Translations under genes and position numbers: made by a program | From: a bacterium | GTDB lineage: Bacteria > Myxococcota > UBA727 > JAUIJE01 | Reading direction: 5' to 3' | Assembly (NCBI GenBank): GCA_030431455.1 | Contig: JAUIJE010000003.1 | Span: 514,360 to 578,359 of the forward strand | DNA length: 64,000 bases | In this document: positions 1 to 9,245 of the stretch, one piece after another | Layout of the letters: every line of letters begins with the position of its first letter | Position numbering within the stretch: position 1 is the first letter of the stretch | Notes under the pieces: model-generated | Seen by the model: only the letters and a program-made list of their open reading frames with translations | Databases searched by the model: none | Told to the model about the DNA's origin: nothing

Positions 1-2
1 TC

Positions 3-452
3 TCGTCGGTGCACCGGTCCGACGGCGCCTTGGCCGACGGGATGGTCACCGGGGTGCAGGGCAAACATTGGCACGACGAGGGCAAGGTGCGCGCCTACGT
101 GCGCGACGGGCTCCAGACCCGCACGGTGTTTTTGAGCTTGCTCGACTACGCCAAGGAGGTGGTGCCGGCGGCGGTGGCGCAAGCCGGGCTCGGCCTCGAG
201 GACGTGACCTTTTATGCGTCGCACCAGGCCACCTCGTGGCTGCGGCGGGGATCGCAGGCGTACATCGGGCTCGAGCACGCCAAGACCGTGGACACCTTCC
301 CCTTCACCGCGACCTTGAGCGCGGCCAATCTCCCCATGGTGATGGCCACCGCGCTGTCCGAAGGGCTGCTCGAAGACGGCGACGTGGTCGCGATGTTTTC
401 AGGCGGAACCGGAATCTCCTATTCTGGATCGGTGCTTCGATGGGGAAGGTGA
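3..452 (+). CDS. 3-oxoacyl-ACP synthase III-like protein, C-terminal part only
   Basis: The gene is cut by the left window edge; the reading frame is open from base 3 and ends at TGA 450-452. The visible 150 or so residues look like the C-terminal half of a KAS III/FabH-type thiolase-fold enzyme. A YASHQATSW segment stands where FabH has its HQANxRI motif, so the catalytic His is present (codon 222-224) but the usual following Asn is Thr. A later TLSAANLP segment fits the Asn-loop region, and a C-terminal GGTGIS strand fits the fold. The nucleophilic Cys would lie upstream, outside the window. The next gene, a hybrid kinase, starts on the very next base, so the two are probably co-transcribed. 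The substrate cannot be told; it could be a specialised-lipid or signalling KAS III rather than the housekeeping FabH. Confidence 0.75.
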   Translation, partial: SSVHRSDGALADGMVTGVQGKHWHDEGKVRAYVRDGLQTRTVFLSLLDYAKEVVPAAVAQAGLGLEDVTFYASHQATSWLRRGSQAYIGLEHAKTVDTFPFTATLSAANLPMVMATALSEGLLEDGDVVAMFSGGTGISYSGSVLRWGR

Positions 453-3440
453 GTGAGCAACGAGCTGGCCTGCGGTCCACTTGATGTGTTCTTTCGAGGG
501 GCCGCCGCCAAAGGCGTGCCCCTCGAAGAGCTGACCCGCGGCGTCGGCTATCCCCTCGACCATTTGCAGAAGGCCTCCGCCCGCATCGATTGGGATGCGG
601 CGGTGGTCTTTTTTCGCAACGCCGAGCGGCACTTCAGCGACGAGGAGCTCGAAGAGCTCGGGTATCGGTTTTTGTCCGCGCCGCTGCTGCGCAAGTTCGC
701 GGTGATCCCGCGGCTGCTGTTCACCATTCAGGAGACGTACCACTGGCTGTCGACGAGCTCGGCGGGCGCAGGGATGAACACCGCGATGAAGCCCCACGCC
801 CACGAGCCCGGGCCGGGGCACTTCGTGTTGCGGTTGCGGATGGAGCCCGGCTTTCAGCCCTCGCGGCCGTTCTTTCTTGTGAGCAAGGGGATCATGCGCA
901 GCATCCCGGTCTATTTGGGCCAAGCGGACGCGGCCCAGGTGGACATGCAGGAACATGCGGACGGGGTCACCTTCGACATCAAGTACCCGATGGGCGGGGG
1001 GCGCTTGTCTTGGTTGCGCCGCTTGGCGTTGTGGCCGCTGGCCGCGTTTCGGGTGGCCCGCGAGCTCGACGTGGCCAACAAAGAGATCTTCGAGCGCACC
1101 CATGAGCTGGCCATGGCCGACCAGCAGATCACGTTCCAGGGGCGGCAGCTGCACACCGCCTACGAGATCTCCCGGCTGGTCAACGAGGACGTCGACCCCC
1201 AAGCCGCGGCCGAGGTCATCGCCCGCCACATGGTCGAGTGGGGGGGGCTGCGGGCGGTGGCGGTGTCGCTCGACACCGTGCTCACCGATCGCGACGTGGT
1301 GTGGCACTCGGAGGAGGGCGCGCACCGGGCGGACGAGCCGGGACAGGTCCACGTGCTGCGCAACCGGGGCGAGCGCACCGGCACCCTCACGGTGTGGGGG
1401 GCCGAGGACGACCAGAAGCAGGCCCTGGTCGAGCTGCTGCTCCCCACCGTCGAGATGGCGCTCGCCCACGCCATCCAGTTCGACACCGCGGCCCGGCAGC
1501 GCAGCGACCTCGAACGGCAGCTCGCGTTGCGCACCCGCGAACTCAAGAACGCCAAAGAGACCCACCGCCGCAACCTCACCGAGCTCGAGGACACGGTGGC
1601 CGCGCGCGAACGGTTCTTCGCCGACATCAACCACGAAATCCGCAACCCCTTGTCGCTGTCCCTGCTTTGCCTCGACCAACTCGACCCGCTGGCCGCGCCC
1701 GATCCCGACGCCGCCCGGCGGTTGCAGACCGTGCGCGAGGCCCATCACCAGGTGCTCGACCTCGTCGACCGCATGCTGCACCTCGCCGCCGACACCGAAG
1801 CCGACCCCGTGGCCCGGCGCCGGCGCGTCGACCTCGGGGAGCTGCTGGCCCGGCTCGCCCGCTCGTGGGAGGCCGCGGCCAAACACGCGGGGGTCACCCT
1901 CACCTTTCGGCCCCCCGACGACATCGTGGTGCGCGGGGATGAAAAAGAGCTCGGCCGGGTGTTCGCCAACCTGATCTCCAACGCGCTCAAGTTCACCCCC
2001 GCCCAAGGCACGGTGAGCATCGAGGCCCGGACCGGCGGCGACCACCACGTCATCGATGTGCGCGACTCGGGGGTGGGCATCGCCGAGGCGGACAAGGCCC
2101 GCATCTTCGAACGTTTCGTGCAGGGGCCGGAGGCGGTGCGTCCCGGGGCACGAGGCAGTGGCATTGGGTTGGCGATCGTGCGCGAGCTGGTCGAGCAGCA
2201 CGGCGGCGACATCGCGGTGCACGACGCGGCCGGGGGGGGCAGCATCTTCCGGGTCCGGCTCCCGGTGGCCGCCGACCAAGCCCCGGTCGCGGCCCCGCCG
2301 GCCCCGCCGCCCGGCCCCGCCCGGGCCCCCGAGCCCCGGCGCCTCGAGGACCGTTCGCGGGTGTTGGTGGCCGAAGACAACGACGCGATGCGCGCGGAGC
2401 TCGCGGCGTTGCTCAGCCCCCGCTACGACGTGATCACCGCGCAAAACGGTCACGTGGCCCTGGTGCTCGCCGAGCAGCACCGGCCCGACCTGCTGCTGTC
2501 CGACGTCGAGATGCCGCTGATGAACGGGCTGGAGCTCGCCCAACGTTTTCGCCGCCTGCCCGGCAACCAGCTGCGCCCGGTGTTGCTCCTCACCGCCCGG
2601 CCGGACGTGCACACCGTGCGCCGCGGGTTCGAGGCGGGGGCGGTGGATTACATCCGCAAACCCGTGAACAGCGTCGAGCTGCTCGCGCGCATCGAGGCCC
2701 AGCTCCAGGTGCGCCAGCTCGCGGCCCGGCTCGCCGACCGCGAACGCCTGGGCGCCCTCGGGCTGTTGGTGTCCAGCTTGGCCCACGAGATTCGCAACCC
2801 GGTCAACGGGGTGGCCAACGCCATCGCCCCCTTGCGCGAGCTGTTGCCCGCGTTGCAGGACGAGCCCGACCACCCCGCCAACCAATTGCTGGACGTCGTC
2901 GAGGTCTGCGCCGAACAGCTCCGCTCCCTCGCCGAACAGCTCTTGGGGTTTGCCCACGACGACGGCCTCGCCCTGTCCCCCACCCCCCTCGGGGGCGTGC
3001 TGGATCGGGCCAGATCCATCGTGCACCACCGCAACAAGGCTACAATCAACCTCATGTTGTCCCGCCCCATCGAGGTCATGGCGTCACGGTCGTTGTTGAC
3101 CCAGGTGTTCGTCAACCTGTTCGAAAACGCCATCGATGCGCGCGCGGACACCACCATCGACGTGCACGCGGACCTCGACGACGAGCACGTGGTGATCGAG
3201 ATCTCCGACGACGGGCCGGGCATTCCCCCCGCGTTGCGCAGCAGCGTGTTTGACCCGTTTTTCACCACCAAGGGCCACGACGGCACCGGCCTCGGCCTGC
3301 ACACCGTGCGGCAGGTCCTCGACCAACACCGGGGCCACATCGAGCTCATCGACCTCGGGACCGGCCCCGGCACCCACTTCCGCATCACCTTGCCCCGCGT
3401 GCCACCTGCCGCCACCGTCGCCGAGGAGGTGCGCCCGTGA
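453..3440 (+). CDS. Hybrid sensor histidine kinase with two kinase cores around one receiver
   Basis: This is a 995-residue cytoplasmic-looking protein starting with GTG directly after the previous stop. Residues 1 to about 180 form an N-terminal domain I do not recognise, probably sensory. A GAF-like and coiled-coil stretch follows (about 215-380). The first kinase core has its H-box at H394 (INHEIRNP), N-box NLISNALKF near 510, and G-boxes DSGVGIAE and GSGIGLAIV near 537 and 568. A receiver follows, with phospho-acceptor D684 in SDVEMP and the conserved Lys near 735 (RKPVN). A second complete kinase core has H778 (LAHEIRNP), an N-box near 890, DDGPGIPP near 919 and GTGLGL near 944. No membrane segment is visible, so it should sense an internal signal. 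It overlaps the next receiver-kinase gene by 4 bp (GTGA). Having two intact kinase cores in one chain is unusual. Confidence 0.93.
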   Translation: MSNELACGPLDVFFRGAAAKGVPLEELTRGVGYPLDHLQKASARIDWDAAVVFFRNAERHFSDEELEELGYRFLSAPLLRKFAVIPRLLFTIQETYHWLSTSSAGAGMNTAMKPHAHEPGPGHFVLRLRMEPGFQPSRPFFLVSKGIMRSIPVYLGQADAAQVDMQEHADGVTFDIKYPMGGGRLSWLRRLALWPLAAFRVARELDVANKEIFERTHELAMADQQITFQGRQLHTAYEISRLVNEDVDPQAAAEVIARHMVEWGGLRAVAVSLDTVLTDRDVVWHSEEGAHRADEPGQVHVLRNRGERTGTLTVWGAEDDQKQALVELLLPTVEMALAHAIQFDTAARQRSDLERQLALRTRELKNAKETHRRNLTELEDTVAARERFFADINHEIRNPLSLSLLCLDQLDPLAAPDPDAARRLQTVREAHHQVLDLVDRMLHLAADTEADPVARRRRVDLGELLARLARSWEAAAKHAGVTLTFRPPDDIVVRGDEKELGRVFANLISNALKFTPAQGTVSIEARTGGDHHVIDVRDSGVGIAEADKARIFERFVQGPEAVRPGARGSGIGLAIVRELVEQHGGDIAVHDAAGGGSIFRVRLPVAADQAPVAAPPAPPPGPARAPEPRRLEDRSRVLVAEDNDAMRAELAALLSPRYDVITAQNGHVALVLAEQHRPDLLLSDVEMPLMNGLELAQRFRRLPGNQLRPVLLLTARPDVHTVRRGFEAGAVDYIRKPVNSVELLARIEAQLQVRQLAARLADRERLGALGLLVSSLAHEIRNPVNGVANAIAPLRELLPALQDEPDHPANQLLDVVEVCAEQLRSLAEQLLGFAHDDGLALSPTPLGGVLDRARSIVHHRNKATINLMLSRPIEVMASRSLLTQVFVNLFENAIDARADTTIDVHADLDDEHVVIEISDDGPGIPPALRSSVFDPFFTTKGHDGTGLGLHTVRQVLDQHRGHIELIDLGTGPGTHFRITLPRVPPAATVAEEVRP

Positions 3441-4654
3441 GCGACGACGCCTCGGCCCACCCCCAGGACGGTCCGGTGCTGCTCTACGTCGACGACGAAC
3501 ACCCCAACCGCGTGGTGTTCAAGCAGTCCTTCGGGCGGCACTTCCCCATCGTCACCGCGGCCTCGGGGGCCGAAGCCAAGGACATCATGCAAAGCCGGGA
3601 GGTCGCGGTCCTGGTCACCGACCAACGCATGCCCGGCATGAGCGGCAACGAGCTGCTCCAATGGGCGCTCGAGCACCACCCCCGCGCGGTGCGCATCGTG
3701 ATCACCGCCTACTCCGACCTCGACGCGATCCTGCAAGCGATCAACCGCGGGCTCGTCGCCCGCTACCTGGTCAAACCCTGGAGCCGCCCCGAGGTCCACG
3801 CCCTGCTCGACTGGGCGCTGCAAGCGTACGGGGTGGGCAACCAAAACGCCGCCCTGCAGATCCGGGTCCTCGAGAACGAACGCCTGGCCACCCTCGGCAG
3901 CGTCGCCGCCGCGGTCTTCCACGACCTCGCCCACCCCGTGTCTTACCTGCTCACCAATTCCGAGATCCTCGACGACATGTCGCGGGACACCCTCCCCGAG
4001 CTGCAAGCGCTGATGCGCGAACGCGCGGACATCATCCCCAGCGACCTCGCCGACCGCCTCAACCACTTCTGCACCGAGCTGCTCGAGCTGTCCGCGGACA
4101 TGGTGCACGGCGCCCACACCTTGGTGGAGACCACCGCGGCCATGCGCCGCATGCTCATGGCCGAACACGCCAAGGAGTCCTCGGGGTGCGAACCCATCCG
4201 CGTCGTCCGCTACGTCACCGGCCTGTGTGAACAGCTGGCCCAACAGGCCAACTGCCGCCTGCAGTTCGATGGGCCCGCCGACCTCCCCCGGGTGTCCATC
4301 GCCTCCAGCGCCCTGACCCGCGTGTTGATCAACGTGATCAACAACGGCATCGAGTCTTGCCGCGAGCGCACCGACCTGCCCCGCGAGGTCAAGGTCTACG
4401 CCGAGGTCCGCGGCCACATGGTGCACCTCGACGTCATCGACAACGGGCTGGGCATGGACAAGGACCTCATCCGCCGCCTGCAGAGCCACCAGGTCACCAC
4501 CAAGACCGGCGGCTCGGGCATCGGGGTGCAACAGAGCCGCAAGCTCGTCGAGGAAGTCGGCGGTTCGCTCGCGTTTGAGAGCGAACGCGGGCACGGCACG
4601 CGGGTGTCGATCGAAGTGCCGGTCGAAGCCGCGGGCTCGCCCCCCCAGATGTAG
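3437..4654 (+). CDS. Receiver-histidine kinase protein
   Basis: A 405-residue protein with a GTG start inside the GTGA overlap with the preceding hybrid kinase. Residues 1-125 are a receiver with D62 (TDQRMPGMSG) as likely phospho-acceptor and the conserved Lys near 113 (LVKPWS). A kinase follows: the candidate H-box is FHDLAHP with H162, the N-box is NVINNGIESC near 300, and the ATP-lid motifs are DNGLGMD (about 336) and GSGIGVQQSRK (about 360). There is no DNA-binding domain, so the output is another phosphotransfer or an ATPase-type change. With the upstream protein it makes a likely phosphorelay (kinase, receiver, kinase, then receiver, kinase). It is followed by a terminator-like hairpin. 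Confidence 0.9.
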   Translation: MSDDASAHPQDGPVLLYVDDEHPNRVVFKQSFGRHFPIVTAASGAEAKDIMQSREVAVLVTDQRMPGMSGNELLQWALEHHPRAVRIVITAYSDLDAILQAINRGLVARYLVKPWSRPEVHALLDWALQAYGVGNQNAALQIRVLENERLATLGSVAAAVFHDLAHPVSYLLTNSEILDDMSRDTLPELQALMRERADIIPSDLADRLNHFCTELLELSADMVHGAHTLVETTAAMRRMLMAEHAKESSGCEPIRVVRYVTGLCEQLAQQANCRLQFDGPADLPRVSIASSALTRVLINVINNGIESCRERTDLPREVKVYAEVRGHMVHLDVIDNGLGMDKDLIRRLQSHQVTTKTGGSGIGVQQSRKLVEEVGGSLAFESERGHGTRVSIEVPVEAAGSPPQM

Positions 4655-4735
4655 GCAACACACCGACAAAGTGGTGGCCCGGCCCCGGTGTCCCGCTCCC
4701 GGACCTCGGGGGATCTTTCCGGATCTTTCGGGCGC

Positions 4736-4755
4736 AAAACGGCGACCGTTTTTTT
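4736..4755 (+). terminator. Rho-independent terminator of the kinase operon
   Basis: A perfect 7-bp stem AAAACGG / CCGTTTT with a 3-nt loop (CGA) runs into seven consecutive T residues (4749-4755). It sits about 80 nt after the stop of the receiver-kinase gene, in an otherwise GC-rich stretch. Confidence 0.7.
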
Positions 4756-4782
4756 GACTTCGACCCGGGCCCACGCGATGAC
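4754..4782 (+). promoter_or_regulatory. Possible sigma-70-type promoter for the cell-wall operon
   Basis: TTGACT (4754-4759) is one base from the -35 consensus. A 17-nt spacer leads to GATGAC (4777-4782), a weak -10 (3 of 6). It lies 48 nt before the TTG start of the M23 peptidase gene, right after the terminator. It rests on sequence likeness only. Confidence 0.3.
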
Positions 4783-4829
4783 TGTGGACGCGCCAGTGGG
4801 GGCGTTCGTTTCCTGTGTGAGGCCCGGTC

Positions 4830-6317
4830 TTGAGTTTCCTGCGTTACGCCAAGAGCAAATATCGCAACCAACAACCGCCGCTGAACCGACGCAAGAAGCG
4901 ACGACCGCTCGTGGTGGTGGGGGTGCTCGCCGCCGCCATGTCACTGCTGGTGTTGGCGGTGTCCGCGTTTTCCAAACCCGCCGACGCCGGCATCCCCGCG
5001 GCCGCGGCGCCGCCGCCCCTCGAGGACATCGACGACGTGATCCGGCGGGCCGAAGCCCTGCACCGGCAAAACCTCGAGGACGACGACGACGCCCTGCCCG
5101 ACGGTGACGAGAGCGAGGCCCCCACCGCGGCGGCGCCCGGTGGCGCGACGACGCCGGAGCCGGCCCCGACCAAAGTCGCCGCGGCCCCGCCCCCGGTGCA
5201 GGCGATCGAAGGCGAGATCGCCCGGGGCGAGGCCTTGAGCCTGGCGTTGCAGCGACATGGGGCGACGATGGACGACGTGGGCCCGCTCATCCAAGCGCTG
5301 AAAAAAGAGTTCGACCCGCGGCACGTGCGCCCCGGGGACACCTACCGGCTCGAACACCACGCCGACGCGGCCGGCAAATGGACCCTCGACCGCTTCGAGC
5401 TGCGCCCCCACCGGACCACCGGGGCCCCCAAGCGCTACCAGGCCGAACGCCAAGCCGGGGACAACGGGCAGGTGGCGTACGTGGTGAAAAAACTCGTGCC
5501 CGAGGTGACCACCAAGGTCGACGCGGTGAGCGGCGAGGTCAACTCCAGCCTCTACGTGGCGATGAAGAACCAAGGCGAAGGCTCGGGGCTGGTGAGCCGC
5601 TTCGTCGACGTGTTCGCCTGGAACATCGACTTCTACCGCGAGACCCAAAAAGGGGATACCTACAAGGTCATCGTCGAGAAAAAGTACGCTGACGGCAATT
5701 TCATTGGCTACGGCAAGGTCCTGGCCGCGGAGTACGTCAACGCCGGGCACATCCACCGGGGCTACGATTTCAAGTCCCAGGACGGGAAGTTCCAGGGCAT
5801 CTACGACGACAAAGGCGATTCGTTGGAGCGCACGTTCTTGAAAAGCCCCCTCGAGGTCGCCCGCATCACCTCGCGCTTTGGCCAGCGCTTCCACCCGGTG
5901 CTCAAGCGCTGGCGGGCCCACAACGGGGTGGACTACGGCGCCGCCACCGGCACCCCCTTCTGGTCGGTGGCCGACGGGGTGGTGATCGAGAAGAAATACA
6001 GCCGCACCGCCGGCAACATGATCGTGGTGCGGCACGCGCAGGGCTACACCACCGAGTACTTCCACGCCTCGAAGTTCAAAAAGGGCCTCAAGGTGGGCCA
6101 GAAGGTGCGCCAGCGCGACGTCATCGGCTACGTCGGCACCACCGGGCGCAGCACCGGCCCCCACCTGCACTTCGGCATGCGGCGCAACGGCAAACACGTG
6201 GCCCCGTCGAAGCAGAAGTTCCCCAACGCCAAACCGATTCCGAAGAAGTACGTCCAGGAGTTCACCCGGTTCATCGCGCCGTTGCGGGCCGAGCTGAAGG
6301 CGCTGCCCATTTCTTGA
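4830..6317 (+). CDS. M23 family murein endopeptidase (membrane-anchored)
   Basis: A 495-residue protein starting with TTG, preceded by GAGG at a usable distance. A basic N-terminus and one membrane segment (about 26-48) place the rest in the periplasm. An Ala/Pro/Asp-rich linker follows. Next is an OapA/LysM-like segment (about 125-180, with ALSLALQRHG and RPGDTYRLE) of the type seen before M23 domains in MepM/YebA proteins. The C-terminal M23 domain holds the zinc ligands H364 and D368 (HNGVDY) and H447 of HLHFG, plus the TEYFHAS motif. Members cut D,D-crosslinks or other peptide bonds in peptidoglycan. It stands first in a run with the GH3 hexosaminidase gene 61 bp downstream, which suggests shared expression in wall remodelling. 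All catalytic residues are present. Confidence 0.92.
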   Translation: MSFLRYAKSKYRNQQPPLNRRKKRRPLVVVGVLAAAMSLLVLAVSAFSKPADAGIPAAAAPPPLEDIDDVIRRAEALHRQNLEDDDDALPDGDESEAPTAAAPGGATTPEPAPTKVAAAPPPVQAIEGEIARGEALSLALQRHGATMDDVGPLIQALKKEFDPRHVRPGDTYRLEHHADAAGKWTLDRFELRPHRTTGAPKRYQAERQAGDNGQVAYVVKKLVPEVTTKVDAVSGEVNSSLYVAMKNQGEGSGLVSRFVDVFAWNIDFYRETQKGDTYKVIVEKKYADGNFIGYGKVLAAEYVNAGHIHRGYDFKSQDGKFQGIYDDKGDSLERTFLKSPLEVARITSRFGQRFHPVLKRWRAHNGVDYGAATGTPFWSVADGVVIEKKYSRTAGNMIVVRHAQGYTTEYFHASKFKKGLKVGQKVRQRDVIGYVGTTGRSTGPHLHFGMRRNGKHVAPSKQKFPNAKPIPKKYVQEFTRFIAPLRAELKALPIS

Positions 6318-6378
6318 TTCCCGACGACGAATGCGGGCGCAGGTCCGCTCGTCGCACTGAAGGCGCGGAGGGCCGGTT

Positions 6379-8172
6379 TTGGGCAAGATTTTCGCAACCC
6401 TGGGCACCATCACCCTGCTCGGCACCGCGGCCGCGGTGTGGGCCACCGTCGACGACGGACGGGGCCGGGTGGTCAAGCCCGCCCAGGCCAAGACCGCGCC
6501 GCCACCGGCGCCGGCGAAGGGCCCGCCCCCCGCCGAACAAGACGCGCCCCCCGCGCTCGACCCCGCCATCGAGGCCCGGGTCGACGGGTTGATGGCGAAG
6601 ATGAGCTTCGAAGAGAAGATCGGCCAGCTGTTGTTCCTCGGCTTTGGGGGCACGGTGATGGACCAGACCATCGCCTCGTTCCTCGACGAGAAGAAGCCGG
6701 GGGCGGTGGCGCTGTTCGCGCGCAACGTCAAACACCTGGGCCAGACCATGCGCCTCATCCGCGAGGTGCGCAAACACGACCCGGGGGGCATCCCCATGTT
6801 CGTGTCCGTGGACCAAGAGGGCGGCAACGTGGTGCGGCTCAAGCGCCACGTCACCGTGCTGCCCAGTGCCATGGCATTGGGCGCGGCCGACGACGTGGCC
6901 CTGGCCGAAGAGGCGGGGGCCGCGCTGGGGCGGGACCTGTCCTGGATGGGGTTCAACATGAACCTCGCCCCCGTCCTCGACGTGAACAGCAACCCGAACA
7001 ACCCCGTGATCGGCACCCGCTCCTTCGGCGAAGACCCCGCCCAGGTGGGCCGCCTCGGCCTCGCCTACGTCAAAGGGCTGCAGAGCCAGGGGGTGTCCGC
7101 GGTGGCCAAACACTTCCCCGGCCACGGGGACACCGCCGCGGACAGCCACCACGCACTGCCCGTGCTCGACCACGACAAAAAGCGTCTCGACGAGGTGGAG
7201 CTGGTGCCCTTCCGCATGGTGTTGCCCCGCGGGCTCGACGCGTTGATGACCGCGCACATCTCGCTCCCGAAGATCGCCGAAGAAAAGGGCATGCCGGCCA
7301 CGGTGTCGGCCAACGTGTTGACCAAGATTCTCCGCGAAGAGATCGGCTACGACGGGCTGCTCGTCACCGACGGGCTGGAGATGGCCGGCATCGTCGACCG
7401 CTACGGGTCGGGCGAGGCCGCGGTGCGCGCGGTGGTGGCGGGCGCGGACATGGTGATGGTCCTGTGGTTCAAAGAGAAAAAGAACGAAGTGCACCACGCG
7501 CTGGAAAAAGCGGTGCAGACCGGACGCATCTCGAAGGCCCGGCTGGACCAATCCGTACGGCGGATTTTGCGCACCAAGGTGCAGCGCGGTCTGTTCGAGC
7601 AGGAGCTGATGGACATCGACGAGGCCGCGGCCGCGCTCAAGCGGGAGAAGCCGTCGGTGGCGTTGAAGATCGCCAAGCGTGCCATGACATTGGTGAAGAA
7701 TGACCGCGCGGCGTTGCCCCTCGCCCCCGGCCAAAAGGTGGTGGTGGCGAGCACCGAGCCGGTGTTCCTCAAAGAGATGAAGAAGCGTTACCCCACCGCG
7801 GACACCATCCGGCTCAAGGCCGCGCCCACCAAAGGGCAGACCCGGCGGGCCCGCGACCAGATCGTGCGCGCGGCCCAAGGCGCCGACGCGGTGGTGCTCG
7901 GGGTGCTCGACGGCAACAACCTGTCGTTGCCCAAGATGGTGCAACCAAAGCTCAAACCCGAGACCAAGGTCGCGGTGGTCAACTTCGGTTCGCCCTACGC
8001 GCTGGAGCGGTTCCCCGACGTGGACGCGTACCTGCTCGCGTTTGGGTTTCGCTGGGAGAGCGAGTACGCCGCCGCGCAGGCGGTGGTCGGCGACCTCTCG
8101 CCCACGGGCAAGCTCCCGGTGACGGTGGGCCCGACGTACAAAGTCGGCCACGGGTTGCGGTACCCCCGCTGA
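6379..8172 (+). CDS. Glycoside hydrolase family 3 beta-N-acetylhexosaminidase-like protein
   Basis: A 597-residue protein with a TTG start after GGAGG. The N-terminus (about 1-22) is a hydrophobic signal or anchor, so export is likely. The GH3 barrel carries the NagZ-type signature KHFPGHGDTAADSHHALP at about 244-261, whose His/Asp pair serves as acid/base in NagZ enzymes. The nucleophile is D331 in VTDGLEM. Residues from about 420 to the end form a second, GH3 C-terminal-type domain that short NagZ proteins such as that of E. coli lack. The predicted reaction is removal of N-acetylglucosamine from muropeptides or related glycans. Its place next to an M23 endopeptidase gene supports peptidoglycan turnover. 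The predicted export contrasts with cytoplasmic NagZ of enteric bacteria. Confidence 0.88.
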   Translation: MGKIFATLGTITLLGTAAAVWATVDDGRGRVVKPAQAKTAPPPAPAKGPPPAEQDAPPALDPAIEARVDGLMAKMSFEEKIGQLLFLGFGGTVMDQTIASFLDEKKPGAVALFARNVKHLGQTMRLIREVRKHDPGGIPMFVSVDQEGGNVVRLKRHVTVLPSAMALGAADDVALAEEAGAALGRDLSWMGFNMNLAPVLDVNSNPNNPVIGTRSFGEDPAQVGRLGLAYVKGLQSQGVSAVAKHFPGHGDTAADSHHALPVLDHDKKRLDEVELVPFRMVLPRGLDALMTAHISLPKIAEEKGMPATVSANVLTKILREEIGYDGLLVTDGLEMAGIVDRYGSGEAAVRAVVAGADMVMVLWFKEKKNEVHHALEKAVQTGRISKARLDQSVRRILRTKVQRGLFEQELMDIDEAAAALKREKPSVALKIAKRAMTLVKNDRAALPLAPGQKVVVASTEPVFLKEMKKRYPTADTIRLKAAPTKGQTRRARDQIVRAAQGADAVVLGVLDGNNLSLPKMVQPKLKPETKVAVVNFGSPYALERFPDVDAYLLAFGFRWESEYAAAQAVVGDLSPTGKLPVTVGPTYKVGHGLRYPR

Positions 8173-8222
8173 GCCGGGTGCGGGCCCGGACCCGCGCGTC
8201 GCAAACGCGGGGATCCCTACCG

Positions 8223-9245
8223 ATGACGGCCGAGAGGGTGTACACCAACGTTGTGCGCCGCATGTGGGTCGTCTGGTTGGTTCTCGTCGGGGTGATGCCT
8301 GCAGGCAGCACCTTGGCACAGTCTCCCGCGTCTCCCGCGCCCCCCGCGGACGCCGGCGCCACCACCGCGGCGCCGGCGGTGGACGACGAGGAAGAGGGCG
8401 CCCCCGACGAAAACCCGGACATGCTCGAAGACGATGCGATCTTCTTCGACGAGCCCGCGCCCCCGGCCGGCGACGCCGCCCCCGCCGACGACGCGCCCCC
8501 GGCCGGCGATGCCCCGCCCGCGGCGGGGGGCGACGACCCGGCCCCGGCCCCGGCCGATGCCCCGCCGGGCGAAGGCGGTGTGGCCGCCTCCACCGACGAG
8601 GCCCCGCTCACCTACGACGAGGAGGACGCCAGCTCCTGGAGCATTGTGTCCTCGACCACCCTCGGGCTGTCGAGCGCGATGGCGGCCACGGTGGTGACCG
8701 CGCTCGTGGCCCTGCTCGCCAACCCCGCGATGGTGGCCTACGTCGGGGTGAACTTTTTTGCCCCCCGCGTCGACGTGCCCGTGGCCGGCGGCACGGTGGC
8801 GCTTCCGGTGACATTGTTGGTCTCGACCCTGTACGCCGCCGCGTTCGCCGCCCCGTTGGCCGCGGTGGCGGCGGCGGCGACGTCCGGGCTCGGCGCCCTC
8901 GGCTTGGTGCTCGACGAGCGCGGCGGCTGGGCCGCCGCCGGTCTGTACCTCGCGGGCGGGGTGGCCGGCGGCGCGCTGGCCGCGCTCTCGGGGGCGCTGA
9001 TGCTCGGCGGGGTGGCGATGTTGCTGCAGGTCCAGCACCTCGACGTGCCCAAGGTGCTCGACGGCCAGACCGAGGTCGTCTACCTCGAGCCGGTGCCGGC
9101 GATCTTCGCGGGTTCGTTGTTGCTGGTCGGGGGGTTCGCGGGGGTGGCCGCGCCCCTGCTCGCGGCCTCGGTGGGCAACGCGGTGGCCCAGTTCGCCCCC
9201 GACGAGACCGCGGCGGCGACGACGACGACGGGAGGGTTGGAATGA
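8223..9245 (+). CDS. Membrane protein of unknown function
   Basis: About 340 residues from ATG 8223; an internal ATG at 8262 would begin directly at a signal-like segment (MWVVWLVLVGVMPAG). The first third is a low-complexity Ala/Pro/Asp/Glu region, probably outside the cytoplasm. Four hydrophobic segments follow: around SAMAATVVTALVALL, ALPVTLLVSTLYAAAF, GLYLAGGVAGGALAAL and AIFAGSLLLVGGFAG. I recognise no family. The stop overlaps the start of the next gene by 4 bp (ATGA), so the two are translationally coupled. It may anchor or escort the Cys-rich secreted neighbour, but that is a guess. Confidence 0.75.
   Translation: MTAERVYTNVVRRMWVVWLVLVGVMPAGSTLAQSPASPAPPADAGATTAAPAVDDEEEGAPDENPDMLEDDAIFFDEPAPPAGDAAPADDAPPAGDAPPAAGGDDPAPAPADAPPGEGGVAASTDEAPLTYDEEDASSWSIVSSTTLGLSSAMAATVVTALVALLANPAMVAYVGVNFFAPRVDVPVAGGTVALPVTLLVSTLYAAAFAAPLAAVAAAATSGLGALGLVLDERGGWAAAGLYLAGGVAGGALAALSGALMLGGVAMLLQVQHLDVPKVLDGQTEVVYLEPVPAIFAGSLLLVGGFAGVAAPLLAASVGNAVAQFAPDETAAATTTTGGLE

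Noticed and set aside
399-3029. 876-codon minus-strand reading frame opposite the hybrid kinase
   Set aside because: The plus strand encodes complete kinase and receiver motifs; the antisense product has none and no ribosome-binding site was seen.
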